64,000 nucleotides of DNA from an uncultured Lachnospiraceae bacterium (GCA_947566645.1 CANOKL010000003.1:124001-188000); one strand, 5' to 3'; shown: positions 43,646 through 52,293, counted from the first letter of the stretch. Program-made: numbers and translations. The notes: generated by a model not told the origin, from the letters alone.

Positions 43646-43915
43646 ATGGCAAATGTTTCAATCCGGGTTGATGATGTAGTGAAGCGGCAAGCGGAAGGAA
43701 TCTGTTCTGAACTGGGTTTGAGTCTGTCGGCAGCGACAAATTTATTTTATAAGAAAATGATTAGTTATGGCGGCATACCATTTGAATTGAAGGTGGATCC
43801 ATTTTACAGTCAGGAGAATATGGAGCATTTGGAAAGAGCAATTAATAAATATTATGACGGGAAATCACAGCCTGTTTATAAGGACATGGCAGAATTGGAA
43901 GAAATGGAGGGATAA
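43646..43915 (+). CDS. RelB/DinJ-type antitoxin
   Basis: 89 aa. The N-terminal ribbon-helix-helix (MANVSIRVDDVVKRQAEGICSELGLSLS) matches RelB/DinJ antitoxins; the acidic C-terminus (YKDMAELEEMEG) would wrap the toxin. AAAGGAAG precedes ATG 43646. It starts its operon and overlaps nothing; the toxin begins one base after its stop. It should bind its own promoter, as family members do. Confidence 0.88.
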   Translation: MANVSIRVDDVVKRQAEGICSELGLSLSAATNLFYKKMISYGGIPFELKVDPFYSQENMEHLERAINKYYDGKSQPVYKDMAELEEMEG

Positions 43916-43916
43916 T

Positions 43917-44183
43917 ATGCTTAATCTTACATTTCTCCCAGAGGCATGGGAAGATTATCTTTACTGGCAGAGGCAGGATAAGAAAACTTTAAAAAGGATC
44001 AATGCATTGCTTAAAGACATTATGCGTGATTATTATCACGGATTAGGCAAACCGGAGCCTTTAAAAGGAAATTTGTCCGGATGGTGGAGCAGAAGAATTG
44101 ATGAATGTAATCGAATTGTTTATAAAATAGAAAATAATATGTTGCTTGTATCTGAATGTAAGAGCCATTATTTAGATAAGTGA
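43917..44183 (+). CDS. YoeB/Txe-type mRNA interferase toxin
   Basis: 88 aa, the standard YoeB length. It would cut mRNA at the ribosomal A site. Catalytic residues visible: Glu in the PLKGNL region context, Arg in WWSRRIDECNRIVY, and the C-terminal His-Tyr in SECKSHYLDK. A GGAGG inside the antitoxin end drives ATG 43917; the longer frame from 43854 overlaps the antitoxin and is not needed. A REP-like palindrome follows four bases after its stop. Confidence 0.9.
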   Translation: MLNLTFLPEAWEDYLYWQRQDKKTLKRINALLKDIMRDYYHGLGKPEPLKGNLSGWWSRRIDECNRIVYKIENNMLLVSECKSHYLDK

Positions 44184-44185
44184 TG

Positions 44186-44226
44186 AATTGGGGACGGGGT
44201 ATTTTTAAAAATACCCCGTCCCCGAC
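44186..44226. repeat. REP-like palindrome copy 6
   Basis: GGGGACGGGGTATTTTT and its complement (44190-44223), between the toxin and a convergent transporter gene. Confidence 0.88.
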
Positions 44227-44244
44227 TACAATTCAACTACAATT

Positions 44245-45144
44245 TCAACAATTTACAATCAATATCCCGATGCTTACCAGTACTAGCGCCGCGAGATTCT
44301 GTATGGTCCATACATTTTCATGGAGGAAGAGTGCGGACAGCGCCACACCGAATACCGGGATGCTGAAGCCGAAGATTGCAACGGTTCCCACTGGATTATA
44401 TTTTACGAGTTCTGCCCATATGGTAAACGCGACGGTTGACAGAAGTGCCATATAGAGGAAGAGTATGGTGGACTTTACTGTGAACCCGTGGACGCTTCCT
44501 CCTGCCGCAAGACCGATGGCGATCAGAACTGCGCCGCCAGACAGGAGCTGGTAAGCGGTGATGGTTGCCGGGGTCTCTCTGCCGGAAATCATCTTAAGGG
44601 TTACGGAGCTTGTACCGTAGGCGAAAGCGCACAAAAGGACAAGCCCCTCGCCGAGAAGGCTGAAGCCGCTCCCCCATGCTCCGGGCGCCAGGTTGATGAC
44701 AATTACTCCTGCGAAGCCGATCAGGCATCCCAATGCCTTTTTCCATGTAATCCGCTCTGATTTTAGAAGGAAATGTGCCACAAGAATTGTAAAAAAAGCA
44801 TTTGATGCGTTAATTACAGAGCCCTTTGCCCCTGTGGTATGGGCGAGACCTATGTAAAAACATACATACTGGACAGTCGTCTGCAAAAGACCCTGTCCAA
44901 AAACATAGGGGATGGAGGCTCTCTTCATGGTAATTATCCGTCTTTCCAGTACACAGGACAAAAGGAAGGTGAATACGCCTGCCATAAAAAAGCGGTATCC
45001 GGCGAACAGTACCTGACTTCCCGCGCCCTCAATATGGAACCATTCATAACCGGTCTTTACACAAGGAAATGCGCTGCCCCATAAGGCGCAGCACACAAGT
45101 GCCAGTATGCATCTGACTTTCGTATTCTTATAAAATTCTTCCAT
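44245..45144 (-). CDS. EamA/DMT family transporter
   Basis: 299 aa, ten membrane helices in two EamA repeats (N-terminal ALVCCALWGSAFPCVKTGYEW; second repeat from GEGLVLLCAFAYGTSSVTLK). Family members export or import amino acids and metabolites; this substrate is unknown. Its ATG overlaps the stop of the upstream cyclophilin (TAATG), so it is translationally coupled to it. It ends near a REP-like palindrome. Confidence 0.88.
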   Translation of the reverse strand: MEEFYKNTKVRCILALVCCALWGSAFPCVKTGYEWFHIEGAGSQVLFAGYRFFMAGVFTFLLSCVLERRIITMKRASIPYVFGQGLLQTTVQYVCFYIGLAHTTGAKGSVINASNAFFTILVAHFLLKSERITWKKALGCLIGFAGVIVINLAPGAWGSGFSLLGEGLVLLCAFAYGTSSVTLKMISGRETPATITAYQLLSGGAVLIAIGLAAGGSVHGFTVKSTILFLYMALLSTVAFTIWAELVKYNPVGTVAIFGFSIPVFGVALSALFLHENVWTIQNLAALVLVSIGILIVNC

Positions 45145-45671
45145 TATTCTTTCTCCGGCTCCGGATAGTCTGTCCCCATGGTGTCAACCGTAACATGCTT
45201 CATCCGCTGATCCTCAAGAGGTCTGTCATTGTAATCTGTGTCAGTCCCGGCGACCTTATTTACCACATCCATCCCCTCGGTGATCTTGCCAAATGCCGCA
45301 TAAGCACCATCAAGATGGGGAGAATTCTTATGCATAATAAAGAACTGGGATCCCGCTGAGTCCGGATGCATAGCTCTCGCCATGGACAGCACGCCCTCCG
45401 TATGCTTCAGGTCATTCTTCACGCCATTCTGAGAAAATTCCCCCCTAATATTGTAGCCAGGGCCGCCCATACCCGTTCCGTCAGGACATCCGCCCTGAAT
45501 CATGAAGCCCTTGATTACGCGGTGGAAGATCAATCCATCGTAATAGCCCTGCTTCACCAGGGAAATAAAATTGTTCACCGTGTTCGGAGCAATCTCGGGG
45601 TAAAGCTCCGCTTTCATAATATCACCGTTTTCCATCTCAAACGTAACAACTGGATTAGACATAGTATTCAT
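45144..45671 (-). CDS. Cyclophilin-type peptidyl-prolyl isomerase
   Basis: 175 aa. It speeds cis-trans isomerisation of proline bonds. Conserved cyclophilin blocks: NFISLVKQGYYDGLIFHRVIKGFMIQGG, SMARAMHPDSAGSQFFIMH and FGKITEGMDVV. No signal peptide, so cytoplasmic. Coupled to the downstream EamA transporter. The upstream gap holds a composite REP-like repeat. Confidence 0.95.
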   Translation of the reverse strand: MNTMSNPVVTFEMENGDIMKAELYPEIAPNTVNNFISLVKQGYYDGLIFHRVIKGFMIQGGCPDGTGMGGPGYNIRGEFSQNGVKNDLKHTEGVLSMARAMHPDSAGSQFFIMHKNSPHLDGAYAAFGKITEGMDVVNKVAGTDTDYNDRPLEDQRMKHVTVDTMGTDYPEPEKE

Positions 45672-45738
45672 TCCTCACTTTTATTAATTTTTATTTCTCA
45701 TACATGATATATTGTAACGGATATCCGGGGATTTTTCA

Positions 45739-45798
45739 ATTGGGGACGGGGCATTTTTAATCTGGGACGGGGTATTTTTAAAAATACCCCGTCCCCAA
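45739..45798. repeat. REP-like palindrome copy 7 (composite)
   Basis: A half copy (TTGGGGACGGGGCATTTTTAA) is followed by a full palindrome. The minus-strand gene at 45778-46404 ends inside it. Confidence 0.9.
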
Positions 45799-46404
45799 CT
45801 TTATCATTCCGCCCTTTTCTGTACATCCTGTATCCCAGAGATCCCGCAGAGAGAAGGTATCGCTTTCCCCGTAGGTGGCGGTCTTTACCAGCAGATCTGC
45901 CTCTGTTTCTTCATACCCCACGAGGAGGAACCAGTGCCAGATATAATCTTTATATTTTTCGGCTTCTCTGTGCCGGAGCAGGAGATAGGGGATGGGATAC
46001 CCGGCATCGATCTGTGAGCGGACGAAGTCCTTCGCGTCATGGAAGCTTCGCTCCCCGGGGAATTCTGACATGGTTACAGGCAGAGGGTGTTCCTGCCCTG
46101 CGGCTGCGTCGGTGATATATTTTTCGAATCCCTCTATGAACCATTGAAGCTTCTTTACCCCGCTGACCCGTGGGCGGATATAGGGTTTCATTTTCTGGCT
46201 GAAGGAAATGTAGTCTTCTTTTGTAAGTGAGTGTACCGGACCTGGATACAGATACAGGGCTTCCTTTCGCAGGGCCAGGTAGATGCAGCAGTCACAGGCT
46301 GTTGCCGCTGCACAGCCGCCGATGTGCATGACAATGTTCGTGAACCAGTCCTGGCTGCCGCCGAATGCGCCGTCAATCGTAAAATATTCTAATTCCTTTT
46401 TCAT
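45778..46404 (-). CDS. Hypothetical protein, possibly C39-like papain fold
   Basis: 208 aa, cytoplasmic by sequence. GGCAAATACD near residue 30 and IWHWFLLVGYEE near 155 have the spacing and surroundings of Cys and His in peptidase C39-like/papain-fold proteins; this is a weak call. GGAGAGG precedes the start. Its last residues, KLGTGYF, and TAA come from the REP-like palindrome, so its natural end has been altered. No partner genes nearby. Confidence 0.55.
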   Translation of the reverse strand: MKKELEYFTIDGAFGGSQDWFTNIVMHIGGCAAATACDCCIYLALRKEALYLYPGPVHSLTKEDYISFSQKMKPYIRPRVSGVKKLQWFIEGFEKYITDAAAGQEHPLPVTMSEFPGERSFHDAKDFVRSQIDAGYPIPYLLLRHREAEKYKDYIWHWFLLVGYEETEADLLVKTATYGESDTFSLRDLWDTGCTEKGGMIKLGTGYF

Positions 46405-46431
46405 GCTGTCGCCTCTCCTTTATGATTATAC

Positions 46432-46501
46432 TTAGGAACTGTCGCAAAATAATGTGTATAGATTGAGCAAGATGTATACATTATTTTACGGCAGTTCCTT
46501 A
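46432..46501. mobile_element. 70-bp foldback element
   Basis: TTAGGAACTGTCGCAAAATA and, inverted, TATTTTACGGCAGTTCCTTA form a long imperfect stem with a loop of about 13 bases. It could be a MITE or the paired ends of a lost insertion sequence. It lies just upstream of the 46404 gene. Confidence 0.6.
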
Positions 46502-46568
46502 CGGCTATGAAATCTGCTGTGCTGTTTAAAATGCAGTTATACTCACGGCCGATTTATCTGGCGCGCAG

Positions 46569-47876
46569 TTAAAACTCCCGTCTTGGCCGGTATACCGGCA
46601 TATGCAGCACATGCTCCTGATCAATTTTATTTCCTAGATAAACAAAGCCTCCGTCATCTTTTTCCTTCACGGTTACCACATGGCTGAAGGCGCGGTCTGT
46701 TCCTTCCTCCACGAAAACCGCATCCACATATAAGTCCAGGGTACCATCCCCATTTTCCTTACACTCTGTCACCTCTGGAAATGGTTGGAGCTGCGGGAGG
46801 CGGTTCCAGCCGGTGATGGCCAGCCAGGGGTAAGTGCCTTTTCTCTTATCGTAAAAGGCACGCTGCTCAAGCTCGCCGGTCTCTATATCCAGATACTGCT
46901 GTATTGTATCCTCGAACTCCTCTTTGGGAATTCCGTCCTGGAAAATGTCTTTGTCAGGTCTTTGGCCCGAGGACATATAATAGAAAGAATCAAACAGGTC
47001 ATTGAATTCAAGCTGGCTGAGATCACTTGTATCCCAGTCTGTAAGGAACAGGTTATTGCTGAAATAGCTGACCGGTTCAATGCACTTTTTTGAAAGTCTC
47101 CGGCATTCACTGTCAAGAGGCAGAATCCGGTAAAAAATATGCATATCCATCTCCTGGTTTCTGGACAGAGCCTTCTCCCAGATCAGCCAGCCCTTTTCCG
47201 TATAATCCCACTGGTATGTGCATATTTTCTCAATCTGCTGTACAGTGGGAGTCATGTCCTGTTGTACATCTCCGTTCCCGCTCTTTGTATCGGCCATCAG
47301 GCTGCCATGATACACTGCACTTGCAAAGGTGACAAATAAATTTTCTTTTTCAAATTCAAGCTTATAATATCTGAATATACCGTTGATATTTACTGAATAA
47401 AATTCTGCCTCGGCATTTTTGCCCGCCTTTCCGCGCCGGATCGCGCTGTCCACCTCTTCGTAGTTTCTCATGTTATCATCCCGGCTTCCGCAAATGACTG
47501 CTTTTTTGTCCTGTGCAATGAGGTCAGCCATCCGGTGCACATCGTCCTCGTCCAGCACGCCGCCGGGAGAAGAGGTATTCCCTGCCTGGCTGTAAATGGG
47601 AGCGCACTTTTCCATCACATCGGACAGTTTTTTCAGGATATCGTTCTTTTGAGTATCTTTAAGCTCCATGTACTTTACTTCATAATCAGCATTGTCATCC
47701 AGTGTTTCTTCTTTATTATTGTATGCGTCTTTTGTGCGGGATAACTCCGCTGCGTGATCCGTAAACTCACTGCGCCCGTCCTGCGATTCCGTCTGACATC
47801 CTGAAAGCAGCAGGACAGCAATTGACAGTATAAAGGGGAGCACAGCGGCGGGTTTCCTTTTTAGAGATATTTTCAT
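46569..47876 (-). CDS. Lipoprotein of unknown function
   Basis: 435 aa. Signal peptide with lipobox LLSGC (Cys about residue 27) after KRKPAAVLPFILSIAVLL; the rest is acidic and soluble, with no family I recognise (it resembles large uncharacterised Lachnospiraceae lipoproteins). Start at 47876 chosen because AAAAAAGGA precedes and the signal begins at once; an upstream Met at 47909 adds eleven residues. Surface-anchored. Confidence 0.7.
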   Translation of the reverse strand: MKISLKRKPAAVLPFILSIAVLLLSGCQTESQDGRSEFTDHAAELSRTKDAYNNKEETLDDNADYEVKYMELKDTQKNDILKKLSDVMEKCAPIYSQAGNTSSPGGVLDEDDVHRMADLIAQDKKAVICGSRDDNMRNYEEVDSAIRRGKAGKNAEAEFYSVNINGIFRYYKLEFEKENLFVTFASAVYHGSLMADTKSGNGDVQQDMTPTVQQIEKICTYQWDYTEKGWLIWEKALSRNQEMDMHIFYRILPLDSECRRLSKKCIEPVSYFSNNLFLTDWDTSDLSQLEFNDLFDSFYYMSSGQRPDKDIFQDGIPKEEFEDTIQQYLDIETGELEQRAFYDKRKGTYPWLAITGWNRLPQLQPFPEVTECKENGDGTLDLYVDAVFVEEGTDRAFSHVVTVKEKDDGGFVYLGNKIDQEHVLHMPVYRPRREF

Positions 47877-47950
47877 GTTCAGATGTTTCCTTTTTTGCAG
47901 ATTTCCCATTTGGGATTTTCATGTGGATTATAACACGCTTTTTGGGGTTT

Positions 47951-47998
47951 GCCAATTGGGGACGGGGTAAAATTAATTTTACCCCGTCCCCAATTGGC
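47951..47998. repeat. REP-like palindrome copy 8
   Basis: A perfect 48-base palindrome, arms GCCAATTGGGGACGGGG, core TAAAATTAATTTTA, between divergently read genes. Confidence 0.92.
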
Positions 47999-48094
47999 AG
48001 TTGACAAGAAAACTTGACTGAGTTATTTTATTTTTAACCGGGCTATAATGATTAGCCTGCCAGGCTGGAAACCAGAATCAGGAGGGTATTGAAA

Positions 48095-48439
48095 ATGAAG
48101 GGAAAGACATTGGCGGATATTTCTACCGGGCCGGACTGGCTGCTGAGTGTTGTAATTGCTTTGTTTGCCGTACTGTCGGTTCTTTTTTTGCTGGGAAAGG
48201 GAAGCTGGCTGATCGCAGGATACAACACAGCTTCCGAGAAGGAAAAGCAACAGTATAATAAGACGAGGCTGTGCAGGGTTTGTGGGGGAGGCATGGCATT
48301 TATAACCGTGTTGCTTCTGATTATGGAGAAATATGAGGATGTGCTTCCGGCATCTATTGCACATATATTTGCAATAGCAGTTTTTGCTGACTGTATTGTG
48401 ATGTGTGTGCTGGGAAATACTATCTGCAGGAAAAAGTGA
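48095..48439 (+). CDS. DUF3784-like small membrane protein
   Basis: 114 aa, three hydrophobic segments (LLSVVIALFAVLSVLFLL; MAFITVLLLIM; IFAIAVFADCIVMCVL). The GYNTASEKEKQQYNKTRLCR loop is typical of the DUF3784 group. AGGAGGG sits eight bases before ATG 48095. Function unknown. Confidence 0.7.
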   Translation: MKGKTLADISTGPDWLLSVVIALFAVLSVLFLLGKGSWLIAGYNTASEKEKQQYNKTRLCRVCGGGMAFITVLLLIMEKYEDVLPASIAHIFAIAVFADCIVMCVLGNTICRKK

Positions 48440-48836
48440 AAATGGTGCCGGAAAACTGACTGACCAGGAGAGGATGACAATTATGAATGGAAGATCTGCA
48501 TGCTTACACGGAAGAACGAAGTGCCGGGGAATGGCGTGGATCTTTTTCAAAAGCATGTAAAAAAGCAGATGGATCTCATCCGGGTAGGAGTTGTCAGAAG
48601 ATAGTTGAACATAGGAAACGAATGGTTGACATACTGTTAAGAAATATCCTTTTTTCCATAAATTTCATAGTGTTGATTTCTCTGTTTTTGTTGAAAATCT
48701 ATATATATAGAAATCATTGATAATCTCATGGTGTTTTCCGATAACTATCATCTTAGACGAACCTGCACCGAGGCGTACAATCGCTGAGATCTAAAAGGAG
48801 ACACGTCTTTGGTTTTACAGAAAGGATATCTGAAAC
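48440..48836. other. About 400 bases without a confident gene
   Basis: Overlapping short frames occur here, including a 34-aa one (ATG 48500 to TAG 48602-48604) that reads like the tail of a protein. Another of 77 aa (48487-48720) uses unlikely codons. I judge this a decayed gene or non-coding leader. Confidence 0.4.
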
Positions 48837-49757
48837 GTGAAAAATATGATAAAAAAAGTCCCGATTCCATTTTGCGGCGTGATGCTTGGATTTGCAGCTT
48901 TAGGAAATCTCCTTCAAAGCTATGGGGAAGGCATCCGTTATGTGTGTGGGATTGTGGCAGCGTTTATACTTGTTCTTGTTCTTCTGAAGCTTATTATGTT
49001 TCCGCAGATGATCAAAGAAGATATGCAGAACCCGGTTATGGCAAGTGTGGCAGGAACATTTCCGATGGCCCTTATGCTTCTTAGTACCTATATCAAACCA
49101 TTTATCGGAGCAGCGGCGATATATCTCTGGTTCTTTGCAATCGGGTTGCATATCGCACTGATTATTTATTTTACGGTGAAATTTATATTGAAACTGCAGA
49201 TGACGAAGGTGTTTGCAAGCTACTATATCGTATATGTGGGGATTGCAGTGGCAGCAGTAACAGCGCCTGCATTTGAACAGCTGGCTGTAGGAGCGGCAGC
49301 TTTCTGGTTCGGATTTGTAACACTGATCGCTTTACTGATTCTTGTGACGATACGTTACACAAAATATCCGCAGATTCCGGAACCGGCCAGGCCGCTGATC
49401 TGTATCTATGCAGCGCCCACAAGCCTCTGCATCACGGGATACGTTCAGTCGGTAATGCCAAAATCAAGGACTTTCCTGCTGGCAATGCTTGCACTGGCAA
49501 CGGTTCTTTATATTTTTGCACTGGTAAAAGCAGTCGGATATTTAAAACTGCAGTTCTATCCAAGCTACGCGGCATTTACGTTTCCATTTGTAATCAGCGC
49601 CATTGCAACAAAACAGACCATGGCCTGTCTTGCTAATATGGGACAGCCTCTGCCGCTTTTGAAGCCGGTTGTTCTTGTTGAGACGATTATAGCAGTAGTA
49701 TTCGTGGTTTATACCTTTATTAGATTTATTGGATTTGTTTTTGCAAAAAATAAATAA
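48837..49757 (+). CDS. TDT/TehA-like (SLAC1 fold) membrane transporter
   Basis: 306 aa, about ten membrane helices; begins IPFCGVMLGFAALGNLLQSYG, the typical TDT-family opening, with Phe-rich helices (FPFVISAIAT). Relatives include TehA and C4-dicarboxylate or sulfite exporters; substrate unknown. The start is GTG 48837 preceded by AAAGGA, or the internal ATG 48846. Ends before a hairpin terminator. Confidence 0.85.
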   Translation: MKNMIKKVPIPFCGVMLGFAALGNLLQSYGEGIRYVCGIVAAFILVLVLLKLIMFPQMIKEDMQNPVMASVAGTFPMALMLLSTYIKPFIGAAAIYLWFFAIGLHIALIIYFTVKFILKLQMTKVFASYYIVYVGIAVAAVTAPAFEQLAVGAAAFWFGFVTLIALLILVTIRYTKYPQIPEPARPLICIYAAPTSLCITGYVQSVMPKSRTFLLAMLALATVLYIFALVKAVGYLKLQFYPSYAAFTFPFVISAIATKQTMACLANMGQPLPLLKPVVLVETIIAVVFVVYTFIRFIGFVFAKNK

Positions 49758-49784
49758 GGATCAGGAAAAAGAATCTGTCTGACG

Positions 49785-49820
49785 CAGCATCTGAATGTAA
49801 ATATTTAGATGCTGTTTTAT
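49785..49820 (+). terminator. Rho-independent terminator
   Basis: CAGCATCT and AGATGCTG pair, followed by TTTTATT. Confidence 0.82.
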
Positions 49821-49956
49821 TATGCGGCGGATATAATATGATGTAAGCATCGGGGAGTTATAGTAACGAGTTATATAGGAACGATTTATTTGACGGAATG
49901 TGTGTGATACAGTACACTATTGATATGCAGAATATTTCGGGAAAGGATGTTGACCT

Positions 49957-50796
49957 ATGATCTATCTGATACTGGCGACCATCAGCAGCGCACTGGTCTC
50001 TGTCATGATGCGCCTGAGCGAGAGCCGCATGAAAAATAATATCAGTACTCTTGCGGTAAATTATGCTGTCTGCGTATTGCTTGCAGGGTTCTATACGGGA
50101 GTGCCAGAAGTTTTTCCGGGGAAAACGGGGATGGGGTTTGCGGCAGGACTGGGGGCGCTGAATGGTTTCCTATATCTGTCTGCCTTTATCCTTATGCAGA
50201 TAAGCGTCAGAAGAAACGGAGTCGTATTATCTACCGTATTTATGAAACTCGGGGTATTGGTACCTGCCGCGACAGCCATCATTTTTTTCGGGGAAATGCC
50301 TGAGGCGGTTCAAGTATGTGGTTTTGCGGTGGCGGTAACGGCAATTGTCCTGATCCATCTGGAAAAAGACCAGACAGATGTTACATTCAAGTCAGGGCTT
50401 GTTCTGCTCTTGGCAGTGGGCGGCAGCGGGGATGCCATGGCAAAGGTCTATGAAGAGCTGGGCAGTGCAGAATTTGAAGAATATTTTCTGTCCTGCACGT
50501 TTATAGCGGCACTCATTCTTTGTATCATTCTGACAATGGGAAAAAGGCAGCGCCTGGCAAAAGAAGATGTACTTTTCGGGGCGCTGATCGGGATTCCAAA
50601 TTATTATTCCGCCAGATTCCTTTTGAAGTCCCTCTCTTATGTGCCGGCAATCGTGGCGTATCCCACGTATAGTGTATCAGCTATCGTTCTGGTAAGCATA
50701 GCAGGAGTCCTTCTGTTTGGAGAGAAAATGAACGTAAGGAGAAAAATTGCGGTCGCGCTGGTGCTGGCAGCGCTGTTCCTGTTGGGGACGGGGTAA
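49957..50796 (+). CDS. EamA/DMT family transporter (second)
   Basis: 279 aa, ten helices (N-terminal MIYLILATISSALVSVMMRL; middle AVGGSGDAMAKVYEE). Family substrates range from amino acids to nucleotide sugars; unknown here. GGAAAGGATG precedes ATG 49957. Its last codons, LGTG, and the stop TAA are encoded by the left arm of a REP-like palindrome; the usual basic tail of such proteins is absent, so the C-terminus may be truncated by the repeat insertion. Confidence 0.85.
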   Translation: MIYLILATISSALVSVMMRLSESRMKNNISTLAVNYAVCVLLAGFYTGVPEVFPGKTGMGFAAGLGALNGFLYLSAFILMQISVRRNGVVLSTVFMKLGVLVPAATAIIFFGEMPEAVQVCGFAVAVTAIVLIHLEKDQTDVTFKSGLVLLLAVGGSGDAMAKVYEELGSAEFEEYFLSCTFIAALILCIILTMGKRQRLAKEDVLFGALIGIPNYYSARFLLKSLSYVPAIVAYPTYSVSAIVLVSIAGVLLFGEKMNVRRKIAVALVLAALFLLGTG

Positions 50797-50819
50797 AATT
50801 AATTTTACCCCGTCCCCAA
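50782..50819. repeat. REP-like palindrome copy 9
   Basis: A perfect 38-base palindrome with TAAAATTAATTTTA core; overlaps the end of the EamA gene. Confidence 0.92.
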
Positions 50820-50880
50820 TTTGCAATTTGCACAAAAAACATGCTGTATATTTGTTGAATGTGCCGTTAATTACAAAATG

Positions 50881-50892
50881 GGACTTAAGTCC
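50881..50892. promoter_or_regulatory. GGACTTAAGTCC palindrome upstream of the nucleoside operon
   Basis: A perfect 12-bp palindrome just before TTTTTGACT in the region ahead of udp. It is a candidate operator for the operon's Crp/Fnr-type regulator; a small hairpin with T-run is the alternative reading. Confidence 0.4.
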
Positions 50893-50987
50893 TTTTTGAC
50901 TGGGGATATTCCTTGTAAAATGGATTTATAAGAACAGCAGGAATTGTTGTAGATCGTAAAGTTGTAATAAGGAAAGGGGAAGGTTTT

Positions 50988-51770
50988 ATGAATTATTCTG
51001 AGAATGCAGGCAAGCAGTATCATGTTCAGGTGGGAGCTGGTGATGTCGGGCGTTATGTAATTATGCCGGGCGATCCGAAGAGGTGTGCGAAGATTGCACA
51101 GTATTTTGACCAGGCGGAGCTTGTGGCGGACAGCAGGGAGTATGTTACGTACACGGGTTATCTTGACGGGGTGAAGGTGAGTGTGACTTCTACAGGAATC
51201 GGCGGTCCTTCGGCGGCAATTGCCATGGAGGAGCTGGTGATGGCGGGAGCGGATACTTTTATCCGGATCGGGACATGCGGAGGAATGCAGACGGAGGTGA
51301 TGAGCGGCGATGTGGTCATTGCAAGTGGTGCAATCCGGATGGAAGGGACGAGTAAGGAATATGCTCCCATTGAATTTCCGGCAGTGGCGGATATTCAGAC
51401 GGTAAATGCGCTGATTCAGGCTGCGAAGACGCTGAAGCAGAGGTATCATGTAGGGGTTGTGCAGTGCAAGGATTCCTTCTACGGGCAGCATTCGCCGGAG
51501 ACGAAGCCTGTGAGTTATGAGCTGATGAATAAGTGGGAGGCATGGAAGAGACTTGGATGTCTGGCGTCGGAGATGGAGTCAGCCGCTTTGTTTGTTGTGG
51601 CCAGCAGCCTTCATGTAAGAGTTGGATCCTGCTTCCTTGTGATGGCGAACCAGGAGAGGGAGAAGGAAGGGCTGGAGAATCCGGTTGTCCATGATACGGA
51701 TATGGCAGTCCAGGTTGCGGTTGAAGCGCTGCGCAGGCTGATTAAGGAAGACGGGGAATCCCGGGTATAA
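50988..51770 (+). CDS. udp: Uridine phosphorylase
   Basis: 260 aa, NP-1 family hexameric phosphorylase. It splits uridine to uracil and ribose 1-phosphate. Motifs: [10 protein letters not shown] at the phosphate site, [30 protein letters not shown] and [10 protein letters not shown] (ribose-binding Met-Glu). GGAAAGGGGAAGG precedes ATG 50988. First gene of an eleven-gene nucleoside operon; no terminators or large gaps are seen through 61.4 kb. Confidence 0.9.
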   Translation: MNYSENAGKQYHVQVGAGDVGRYVIMPGDPKRCAKIAQYFDQAELVADSREYVTYTGYLDGVKVSVTSTGIGGPSAAIAMEELVMAGADTFIRIGTCGGMQTEVMSGDVVIASGAIRMEGTSKEYAPIEFPAVADIQTVNALIQAAKTLKQRYHVGVVQCKDSFYGQHSPETKPVSYELMNKWEAWKRLGCLASEMESAALFVVASSLHVRVGSCFLVMANQEREKEGLENPVVHDTDMAVQVAVEALRRLIKEDGESRV

Positions 51771-51801
51771 TGGACGGCTCAGACAGTTAGGAGGATTTCA
51801 T

Positions 51802-52293
51802 ATGAGCAAAGAATTGAGTAAGGAACTGAATAAAGAACTAGGTAAAGAACTGAATAAAGAACTAGGTAAAGAACTGAGTAAAGGCCAGATTGTCAGTCTG
51901 ATTGAGACGGCTATTGAGCAGCTTTCGTATTCCTATGTGCCTTATTCTGGCTTTAGGGTGGGTGCGGCGCTTCTCGCAGAGAGCGGAGCAGTCTATACGG
52001 GATGCAATATTGAAAATGCTGCTTACACTCCTACTAATTGTGCGGAAAGGACGGCATTTTTCAAAGCTGTAAGCGAAGGGGTGAAGAGCTTCCGGGCAAT
52101 CTGCATTGTGGGAGGGCAGGACGGGAAGCTGACGGATTTTACACCGCCCTGTGGTGTGTGCCGTCAGGTGATGATGGAGTTCTGCAGTCCGGAGGAATTT
52201 GAGATCATACTGGCGGTCACGACAGAAAGCTACAAGGTTTATAAGCTTAAGGAACTGATGCCCATGGGCTTTGGTCCGGGTAACCTGGCATAA
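51802..52293 (+). CDS. cdd: Cytidine deaminase with N-terminal KEL repeat tail
   Basis: 163 aa; the family norm is 130-140 aa. It deaminates (deoxy)cytidine to (deoxy)uridine. Zinc site: NCAERTAFF (CAE) and PPCGVCRQ (PCxxC); AYSPYS-like SYVPYSGFRVGAAL at the start of the domain. Before it lie about 25 extra residues made of six SKEL/NKEL/GKEL units. TAGGAGG in front of ATG 51802 and no inner ATG mean the tail is translated. It feeds Udp. Length changes of the tail stay in frame. Confidence 0.92.
   Translation: MSKELSKELNKELGKELNKELGKELSKGQIVSLIETAIEQLSYSYVPYSGFRVGAALLAESGAVYTGCNIENAAYTPTNCAERTAFFKAVSEGVKSFRAICIVGGQDGKLTDFTPPCGVCRQVMMEFCSPEEFEIILAVTTESYKVYKLKELMPMGFGPGNLA
51805..51876 (+). 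repeat. Six 12-bp in-frame repeats encoding (S/N/G)KEL
   Basis: Units start at 51805, 51817, 51829, 51841, 51853 and 51865. The 24-base block at 51829-51852 is repeated exactly at 51853-51876. Confidence 0.95.

Noticed and set aside
48487..48720. 77-aa protein-coding gene
   Set aside because: Unlikely codon use and composition, no clear ribosome site; another frame in the same place looks as plausible, so it is probably decayed DNA.
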